DNA from: an uncultured Eubacteriales bacterium
GTDB lineage: Bacteria > Bacillota > Clostridia > Oscillospirales > Acutalibacteraceae
Direction: 5' to 3'
Assembly (NCBI GenBank): GCA_934692675.1
Contig: CAKUUD010000001.1
Span: forward strand, 1-64,000
Length of the DNA: 64,000 nucleotides
Positions within the stretch are counted from its first letter, which is position 1. Every line of letters starts with the position of its first letter. The notes under the pieces were generated by a model. That model had not been told where the DNA came from. It made no database searches and saw only the letters and a program-made list of their open reading frames with translations. Positions 57,717-64,000 of the stretch are shown piece after piece. Position numbers and translations under genes: made by a program.

Positions 57717-60647
57717 TTACTTTATTATATTATACACTTTTAGATAATTTGTAAAGTCAGAAACAAGTCTTTCATATGCAGCGTCATCATCATCGAGTCG
57801 ATATGGTAAGTTTTTTTTACTTTTGAATGTAGATCTTATTTTTACCATTAAATATTCCGCAAGAACGTACAGACCACTTTGGTCCCACGGAGGATCTAAG
57901 CGTTTTATAGGAATAGATTTAATTAGTGATGGAAACAAAGTTTTATAAAGTTGTATTCCCCGTTCTACATTGATGTGATCATTATGGTCGTCACCATAAT
58001 CAGGAGGGGTATACAGCTCAGTCCTAAATATGACAGCAAGCATCATTTCCACTATCTCTTTTCTACGGTGAGCAGCACCGCCACCAACATATAACGTTAA
58101 TGGGTGTAATCCTAATGCAGTACCTAAATAACCATATGTTAAATTTCCTAAATCTTCACTTGTTAGTTCATATGAATAAAACTTAAATATTCCTTTTTCA
58201 CCGGGGTGTTGTATAGGAAATTTTTTGTTCCATACTTCAGGTACTTTAACATCCCAAGGGCCTCTGTGTGTAACCTGTTTAAAAAAATAGAAAAGCGCAT
58301 TTAAAATAGGTACCACGTTTTGAGGATGAAGTGGAATTTTGATAATTTCACCTCTGAATTTGAAAAAATTGTTGTGTTCTTCATTGAGCTTGCTTTGAAT
58401 CATAGATGTATAATCGGGTATCGAAACTATTGTTTTTCTAACAACAACAGCTTGGCTTCCTTGTTCGCGAAATCTTTCTTCAAGAAGATTTTTTTCATAT
58501 GCGCCTTTAACTTTTCCTAGTGCTTGTAAAGGGTCGTTTACAAAATAGTCTTTATCATTAAATCCGATTAAAACGACACAATGTTCATTTCCTGGCCAAG
58601 TAAATTTTTCGCCTTTCCTGTACCTTGCATTTTCATCGGTATAGCCAATTGTCCATGTGGTAGTAGGTCTTGTTTTGCGCATACCCATTGTTACCCAAAT
58701 AAGCACAGGCGTGCCGTTCCTTATATATTCTTCAGAAAGATCTTTTAAACTTTTGCCACGTATAACTTCTGCGTGAGCTTCCTTTAAAACTTTATTCATC
58801 GCTTTTGCAATACATGGCGCAAAACATCCATATGAATGAGTGTCATATGGACTGCCAACAAATGCCGAATTAGGGTCAGGATGATCAGAAATCCTTTTTT
58901 TAACCAAATGTTTGTCAATAAATTCTTTCACGGAAATGTTACAGCCATAAAAGTTTAATACCATCACGGCACTGACCGATTCGCATCCGGTAGGGAATTT
59001 GCCAACTTGACTTATTTGAGGTACATTTATTAGTGCCTGAGGATTTGTAATAGGTCTGATAGCAGTACCTCCGGAATTCCCTGATGAACTGCCGACTATT
59101 CGCTCATTACCGCTTCCATCGATTAAGGTCCATCCTGGATTGTGTTCACGTTCCCACACATCGTTAAAGTCCGGACTCCATCGTCCTTTGATTTCTGTTC
59201 CTGGTTCGCCTTCGAATCTCAATCGTACTGCTGTATGATGTCTTTCACTAACGATGTTATAAAGCTCATATTTTTTACCAAGAGCCAGGGAGTATTGTTG
59301 ACAACGATTATTGCAATTTTCGCTAAAGTTTCCTCCGCCTAATCCCCAAATTTCAACGTTTACTTGTTCGCCTAGGCCTTCTAAAGCCAGATAAATAGAG
59401 CTATTAGTGGTTTTGGTTCGAAAGCTTGCCCAACAATGTCGATCGGGCTTTATTATTAAATCAAACTTCTCATCACTTGAATTTTGTCGCTTGGATTTAC
59501 TTTTGGATCCCCATGCTCCGATGGTAAATGTACCGGCTTCTTCTTTATAATCAGGACTCCAACAACCTCTAATGCGGTTACCTGGAAGACATACAAAGCG
59601 CAGTTGAACCTCTGAATATCCTTTTTCGTTTACTTCGTTGTATAGTTCGTACTTTTTACCTGCTTCCAAGAAATAACATTCAGTACCATAAGTACAGTTT
59701 TCTTCTCCTTGTGAATTTTTACCGAAAACTTGAACTTTAACTACACCCATACCGGGAAAATCTGAACCTGACAAATTTAGAAAAATTGATTTGTTGGTGT
59801 CCTTTTTTCTCCAGTTTGTGTTAAACATGAGTTCTCTAGGTTTTGCGCCCATTGCTATATTGTATTCGAATGCTTCATCTGTGTAATCAGGATCTACAAA
59901 AACGGGGTAGACTCTTTCTTTTTCTTCAAGCCATGATTTGTCGCATATTATTTTTACTTTTAATTTTTCTTCTTCGCTGCTTACTATTTCAAAGTTTAAA
60001 TTTTCACAACTTTTACCTGCAGAATCGAACATTTTCGGCGCAGAAATAGTGTAAACGCATTTTTGATTCTTATTTAATAATTCGATAGTCTTAGTATCTG
60101 TTTGATTCGGGGTTAAATTTTCAAGGTAGTAATCTACCGTGAATTCCTTCTGGCTCGACTTAGAATTCAAAATAATGGTTTCTTTTAGTTTATTTTTCGA
60201 AAGAGAATAGTCTACATCTACGTCTGTATATATATTTTTGTATACTTTGTGATTTTCATTTATTTCGCTGATTGGTGAACTGATTGCATCTTCAAAATTC
60301 CATGCAATACCGTATTGCTCACGTTCAATTTGAACTAATTTTTCTAGCTTGGAATTTTTAGAAAAGTTTATTGTGTTTTTGCGTTCTTTATTATATAAAT
60401 CTTCCCATTTTCCATCTTTATTTTTTGTATGTACTGGAGTTGAGTATTCAACTTTTAAAACTTGCTCGTTCTTAAGTTTAAAATACTTTGTATTTTCTTC
60501 GCGCTTTTCTTCAATTTCGTATTCTATTTGTGAAGCGAGCTTGTTTATTTCAGTGTTGCCACCATTGATACTATATGCTGACATACTAGGAAAACACTGA
60601 AATGATAGTATAAGCGTTAGTGCTAATGATATTATTTTTTTTAACAT
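57717..60647 (-). CDS. Putative polymorphic toxin: WapA-like region, C39-like peptidase, toxin-44-like C-terminus
   Basis: 976 residues. Signal peptide 1-24. Residues about 40-255 resemble N-terminal regions of WapA/Rhs-type surface proteins (YKNIYTDVDVDYSLSKNKLK, ERVYPVFVDPDYTDE). Two paralogous beta domains follow at 260-375 and 385-495, sharing KYELYN-V-E, LRF-PG-I-G-WSPD. A C39-like cysteine peptidase lies at about 540-735: Cys554 in FPTGCESVSAV, His689 in GNEHCVVLIG, then NDPL. The last 180 residues match the plan of bacterial toxin 44: GPWDVKVPEVW, LGNLTYGYLGTALGLH, GGGAAH, DYGDDHNDHINVERGIQLY. Probably a secreted antibacterial or anti-host effector. Third gene of a four-gene minus-strand operon. 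Confidence 0.75.
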   Translation of the reverse strand: MLKKIISLALTLILSFQCFPSMSAYSINGGNTEINKLASQIEYEIEEKREENTKYFKLKNEQVLKVEYSTPVHTKNKDGKWEDLYNKERKNTINFSKNSKLEKLVQIEREQYGIAWNFEDAISSPISEINENHKVYKNIYTDVDVDYSLSKNKLKETIILNSKSSQKEFTVDYYLENLTPNQTDTKTIELLNKNQKCVYTISAPKMFDSAGKSCENLNFEIVSSEEEKLKVKIICDKSWLEEKERVYPVFVDPDYTDEAFEYNIAMGAKPRELMFNTNWRKKDTNKSIFLNLSGSDFPGMGVVKVQVFGKNSQGEENCTYGTECYFLEAGKKYELYNEVNEKGYSEVQLRFVCLPGNRIRGCWSPDYKEEAGTFTIGAWGSKSKSKRQNSSDEKFDLIIKPDRHCWASFRTKTTNSSIYLALEGLGEQVNVEIWGLGGGNFSENCNNRCQQYSLALGKKYELYNIVSERHHTAVRLRFEGEPGTEIKGRWSPDFNDVWEREHNPGWTLIDGSGNERIVGSSSGNSGGTAIRPITNPQALINVPQISQVGKFPTGCESVSAVMVLNFYGCNISVKEFIDKHLVKKRISDHPDPNSAFVGSPYDTHSYGCFAPCIAKAMNKVLKEAHAEVIRGKSLKDLSEEYIRNGTPVLIWVTMGMRKTRPTTTWTIGYTDENARYRKGEKFTWPGNEHCVVLIGFNDKDYFVNDPLQALGKVKGAYEKNLLEERFREQGSQAVVVRKTIVSIPDYTSMIQSKLNEEHNNFFKFRGEIIKIPLHPQNVVPILNALFYFFKQVTHRGPWDVKVPEVWNKKFPIQHPGEKGIFKFYSYELTSEDLGNLTYGYLGTALGLHPLTLYVGGGAAHRRKEIVEMMLAVIFRTELYTPPDYGDDHNDHINVERGIQLYKTLFPSLIKSIPIKRLDPPWDQSGLYVLAEYLMVKIRSTFKSKKNLPYRLDDDDAAYERLVSDFTNYLKVYNIIK

Positions 60648-60673
60648 GTGTTTTTACCTTTCATAGTACAGTT

Positions 60674-61324
60674 TTAAGAGTAATAATTTTCTTCAATTAA
60701 GGGAGCTGCTTCTTGCAGTAACGATTTTGTTTTATTTAGTAAGTCTAACAAATATCCCACGGATATTTTATCTTCATGTTCAATTATTTGCTGCAATATA
60801 AGACCCTTATCTTTTAGTTTTAATGCTAACCCATGAGCTTTACGGCACCCTTTTTTTGTTGCAATATTTTCTAAGCTTGGCGGCACAGGATAACAGAGTC
60901 CATCAACGTTCGCAAGATACTCGGTCGGGAATTTGTTTGATGTTTTTAGTTTAGATATATCGATATTTAGTAATTTGTCTATGTAATCAATGGCTAGTAA
61001 TTCGAAGCGATGCGCACCTGCTTGAGTAACTGTTGGGTCTGCATTTCTGGGGCCAACCAAATTAATTTCTTTATTTGTATCTAAACCTTCGGCTTTTTTG
61101 CATTTACTAAAACAATCGGTTCTGCCTAACCGATAACCGACGCATCCCGAGGCCAAACATAATGCAGTGCCTGTGATTATAATAGTTGCCCAAGACGCTC
61201 CTGAATAAGAACGTCCGGAAGTTTGATTTGCCTGAAAATCATTTGGGCAGTTTGCCATAACTTTCGTATTTGGCAGAAGCAGGAGAAGCACCAGTGTTGC
61301 CGCTAATATTTTTTTATACACCAT
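60674..61324 (-). CDS. Secreted protein of the toxin operon, function unknown
   Basis: 216 residues. Signal peptide (AATLVLLLLLPNTKVMA), then a second hydrophobic stretch (ATIIITGTALCLASGCVGY), cysteines in DCFSKCKKA, LCYPVP and GCRKAH, and a helical C-terminus. Its ATG overlaps the end of the upstream gene by 11 bp and it ends 26 bp before the toxin gene, so the three are coupled. No family recognised. Confidence 0.65.
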   Translation of the reverse strand: MVYKKILAATLVLLLLLPNTKVMANCPNDFQANQTSGRSYSGASWATIIITGTALCLASGCVGYRLGRTDCFSKCKKAEGLDTNKEINLVGPRNADPTVTQAGAHRFELLAIDYIDKLLNIDISKLKTSNKFPTEYLANVDGLCYPVPPSLENIATKKGCRKAHGLALKLKDKGLILQQIIEHEDKISVGYLLDLLNKTKSLLQEAAPLIEENYYS

Positions 61325-63485
61325 AAGCTATATCATCCAAGTTTTTAACTTCGTTCACAGAATATTCTCTCATATTTTCCCCACGACCATCTTTAGTTTC
61401 ATTTTTTGTTTCCTCGATTAAAATTCCGTAATAATCAACTCTGTCTTTAAGATCTAGACGGTATAGCTGTATGTAGAGTTTAAATAGGTTAATGAAATCT
61501 GATTGATAGTTTTTGAGTTTTTTTATGTATTTTTGTTGATTTTCTCTTATTTTTATATGCTCGCTTATGCGTTGGCTCTCAATGAAATAATGAAATCCTT
61601 TGAGGAGGTCGTCGATATCTTTTTGTTTAAAATTGGCACGTCTTAATTCTTGACCCAGTCTAGTCATATTTTCCGCTACTTCTCTTTGAGGTATTAATAT
61701 TTTTTCTTCGAAGCCTCTATCTACTTTAGGCTCTTGTGGCTTGGCCGGTGAAAGTTCGGATACAGCTATGCATTTTGCATCTGCTGTTGGATTTGAGTTA
61801 CGCATATGTTCGATTACATCAAGCTCGATGAATTTATTTTCAGCAGAAGACTGTATATGTTTATCTGTTTCGATATATTCTTTTATTTCATCCTTTGTGA
61901 AATTTGTATATTTACTATCATTATTACCTGGAATCAGCATTTGTACATTACCTTTTAAATCCAAAATCTTAAGCGAAACTTTAGCGCATGTAGCTATTGC
62001 TTGAGCTTTTAATGATTTTGTTTGAGCCTTCATATCTATGATTTCGCTGTGTAAGTTGTCTAGCATATTTTGATAGGATTCAGGATTAAGTGCTCTCACC
62101 AAATCACGCAATTGCGCGCCTGTCATAGGTTGAAAATCATGGTTTCCCGTTATATTCGAAGCTTGTGCATCAAGCTTTTTTTCTATTTCTTTTATAAAAG
62201 CTTTTGTTTGAGTCCTATCTATAAATATCATCTTTTTGTTATCTGTTTCCAAAATAATTTTACAGCGTCCGATACGCACATTTAAAAGTGGTGCTTGTTC
62301 ATTTAGAGAAGCAAACTTGTAGCGTAGAGATAATAGATTTATTTTTTCTCTTAAAGTGCGTATTGCGAATACTGTATCAGGGTCTTTATCATCAAGCCCG
62401 TCATTTTCTATCTGTCTCAGATAATGGTCAATCCGTGTTAGCGGAAAGGGAAATCCTATTGCATTTTCAATTGATGCGTCGGGCGTGTATCTTTTCAAAC
62501 AAAAATCTAAAAGGTTATTAAAAGTACGAACTCTATTTTTTAAATTCGATTCATTTACTGATGCACTATAAAGTTCTTGTTCCAGGACACCGTAAAAAGG
62601 ATCTTCAATTCTTGTTATTCCGTGGTGGGACGGATCTTTGCTAAATTTTATAACACAAGGTGTAGAGGAATTCTCTATTTTTGTTCCACATTCACTCATC
62701 CACTTGTTAAGCCACGCGCATTCATTAGCCAAAAACTTGGGTTGGGAAACAATTTCCTTTGTATCGGAGGAAACAATATTATAATAAGTTGTAGGAGAAA
62801 ATATAATGCATTTAAAACACATGGAAAATATTTCACCGGAAGGAAGCTTTCTGTCCGGATCTTTACCTTTTGCGGTATTAAATAATGCATTTTTGTATGG
62901 CCATAACCTTACGCTGTGATCGTTATAGTAGCGTTCTAAAGCTTGAAAGATTATATTTTTTAATTTGCTCAAATTGCTATTAAAACATACGAAAAATTCT
63001 TCACCGTCAGGCCCTATGAAATGACCATCCGGACGAATCGTAGCCGATTTACCATCGGGCATATCTAGATCTAATTTAATTTCTCTAAGTTCACTTATTA
63101 TATGCGGGTAATTTACAAGTGCATGCTCTTTAGCCTCTTCATTTATCATCTCTTTTATTAATTCTTTTATATTCGCTAAAACATTCATATATATTCCCGA
63201 TTTATCCGATTCAATTTTCTGAATCACATAACTTAAATCACGTTGGATTTCTTTGGATTCTACGCGTGGAGCAGCGAACCCAATTGGTCTTAATTTTTCT
63301 AGGATCTTGATTATCTGATCTCGGATTTCTTCGGGTAAAGGTTGTGCAATAATAGTTTGCAAAGATTTTCGGGTGCTGGCGGCTAACCTAGTGGATATGT
63401 GAAAGCCTTCGGCAAACACGGCACTTGCTGTGCATGACACAGCTATCAAAGAAATAGCCAAGATGCTAAATAACTTTTTAAACAT
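61314..63485 (-). CDS. Large secreted protein of the toxin operon, function unknown
   Basis: About 723 residues. Signal peptide (LFSILAISLIAVSCTASAVF then AE). The body is largely helical, with coiled-coil-like stretches (IRENQQKYIKKLKNYQSDF) and scattered Cys. A stretch near residue 305-320 reads PSHHGITRIEDPFYGVLEQE. No known catalytic motif. Start ATG 63485 follows AAGGAG; the frame continues upstream without a ribosome site. First gene of the operon leading to the putative toxin; a carrier, chaperone or delivery factor is conceivable. Confidence 0.65.
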   Translation of the reverse strand: MFKKLFSILAISLIAVSCTASAVFAEGFHISTRLAASTRKSLQTIIAQPLPEEIRDQIIKILEKLRPIGFAAPRVESKEIQRDLSYVIQKIESDKSGIYMNVLANIKELIKEMINEEAKEHALVNYPHIISELREIKLDLDMPDGKSATIRPDGHFIGPDGEEFFVCFNSNLSKLKNIIFQALERYYNDHSVRLWPYKNALFNTAKGKDPDRKLPSGEIFSMCFKCIIFSPTTYYNIVSSDTKEIVSQPKFLANECAWLNKWMSECGTKIENSSTPCVIKFSKDPSHHGITRIEDPFYGVLEQELYSASVNESNLKNRVRTFNNLLDFCLKRYTPDASIENAIGFPFPLTRIDHYLRQIENDGLDDKDPDTVFAIRTLREKINLLSLRYKFASLNEQAPLLNVRIGRCKIILETDNKKMIFIDRTQTKAFIKEIEKKLDAQASNITGNHDFQPMTGAQLRDLVRALNPESYQNMLDNLHSEIIDMKAQTKSLKAQAIATCAKVSLKILDLKGNVQMLIPGNNDSKYTNFTKDEIKEYIETDKHIQSSAENKFIELDVIEHMRNSNPTADAKCIAVSELSPAKPQEPKVDRGFEEKILIPQREVAENMTRLGQELRRANFKQKDIDDLLKGFHYFIESQRISEHIKIRENQQKYIKKLKNYQSDFINLFKLYIQLYRLDLKDRVDYYGILIEETKNETKDGRGENMREYSVNEVKNLDDIAYGV

Positions 63486-64000
63486 ACTTTGGATTCTCCT
63501 TGTTATTTTTATAGTTATTTTAAAAAATGGATATATTGGTATCATTTTGGTTCTTCGCGGGTCGTAGATGTCGATTAATATTTTTTATTTAAGATTTCGA
63601 CTTCCAAAAGGTTTTTAAACTTTTCCCACGCTGTTGCATGATTATCCATAAGGCTTTTATTAAAGCCAGGGGAGTTTGGTAGCTCTGTCGTCTGCAACAT
63701 GTTGCATATGACTGCAAAATTAAAAATATTAATTTTGGTATTTAAAAAAAACAAAAGCGTTAAATGTTGCAAGCGTAAAAGCTACAAATTTTGAAAAAAT
63801 TTCTTTGTGAGTTTTTACCTTCAAATATTAAATAAGGTTATTTTTATAAATCAAGAATAATTTTTTGTTAATCACACACAGTGGTTTATACACACTTTGT
63901 GTTAAAAAAGGATTGTGAAAACGATTCAATCCTCGTGTCTTGATTTAGTGATTTTGCTTCAACGCCTCCTTAGTATTTAAATTTTATTTTAACATACATA
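63486..64000. other. Right-edge region without a credible gene
   Basis: A minus-strand frame at 63575-63772 (65 codons, ending HATAWEKFKNLLEVEILNKKY) looks protein-like but starts with TTG and has no ribosome site; it may be a gene remnant. Near the edge AAGGAGG on the minus strand (about 63966-63972) precedes a protein-like frame with no start codon (VEAKSLNQDTRIESFSQSFF) that stops after about 25 codons. An imperfect hairpin GGATT/AATCC lies at about 63910-63932. Confidence 0.35.

Noticed and set aside
57717..60647. C39-like domain of the large toxin as processing protease for the double-glycine leaders
   Set aside because: The domain sits in an exported protein, whereas leaders are cut on the cytoplasmic side during export; no evidence links them.
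63575..63772. 65-residue minus-strand gene near the right edge
   Set aside because: TTG start with no ribosome site and no recognisable domain; kept only as a possible remnant.

Overview
The window is an AT-rich stretch of a bacterial chromosome that fits an endospore-forming, anaerobic, gut-type Firmicute of class Clostridia. The evidence is a pyruvate:ferredoxin oxidoreductase, rubrerythrin, type III glutamine synthetase, an archaeal/eukaryal-type prolyl-tRNA synthetase, sporulation genes (sigG, spoIIP, a DacB/DacF-type carboxypeptidase), an L27 with the Firmicute N-terminal extension next to its Prp protease, and strong TTGACA-17-TATAAT promoters. Eight tRNA genes are present: Leu-GAG, Ser-GGA, Arg-ACG, Thr-GGT, Trp-CCA, Val-GAC, Gln-CTG and Pro-CGG. 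I see no rRNA, CRISPR array, complete prophage or intact insertion sequence.

Layout. 0-7.4 kb: nifJ and proS on the minus strand, then rplM-rpsI, a DegV/FakB-type gene and rpsT. 7.4-9.4 kb: four tandem copies of a small double-glycine-leader protein gene, then an XRE regulator. 9.6-12.6 kb: rpsF-ssb-rpsR, tRNA-Leu/Ser, two membrane proteins, tRNA-Arg. 12.7-21.4 kb: thrS, a secreted coiled-coil protein with a RelE-like end, tspO, glnA type III, a hydrolase and pgeF. 21.5-30.3 kb: a heterodimeric ABC exporter, a tyrosine recombinase, tRNA-Thr/Trp, acpP, rplU-prp-rpmA, obgE and mrnC. 30.3-33.6 kb: two tiny peptides, a P-loop protein, a family-4 uracil-DNA glycosylase and ychF. 33.8-36.1 kb: an operon of a zinc phospholipase C-like secreted protein, two small secreted proteins and a Nif11-like double-glycine peptide. 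36.2-39 kb: tRNA-Val, mtaB, trxA, trxB. 39-47.1 kb: surface proteins, including one of about 2000 residues, plus an XRE gene and a double-glycine peptide gene that both look damaged at their start codons. 47.2-55.4 kb: sigG, dacB, rluB, ndk, rubrerythrin, murC, spoIIP, tRNA-Gln/Pro. 55.5-56.5 kb: a barnase-type toxin with barstar. 57-63.5 kb: a four-gene operon of secreted proteins centred on a 976-residue putative polymorphic toxin.

The housekeeping blocks are ordinary. The novelty lies in the secreted or peptide loci between them: the four-copy double-glycine array; related leader peptides at 36 and 47 kb; the phospholipase-like/Nif11 operon; the MuF-fragment-barnase/barstar pair; and the WapA-like/C39/toxin-44 protein with a downstream lipoprotein that could be its immunity partner. 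No dedicated C39-ABC exporter and no RiPP-modifying enzyme lies in the window, so the export route for the double-glycine peptides must be elsewhere or different. Together these suggest a bacterium investing heavily in contact- or secretion-mediated interactions. Calls rest on reading motifs by eye; no searches were run.
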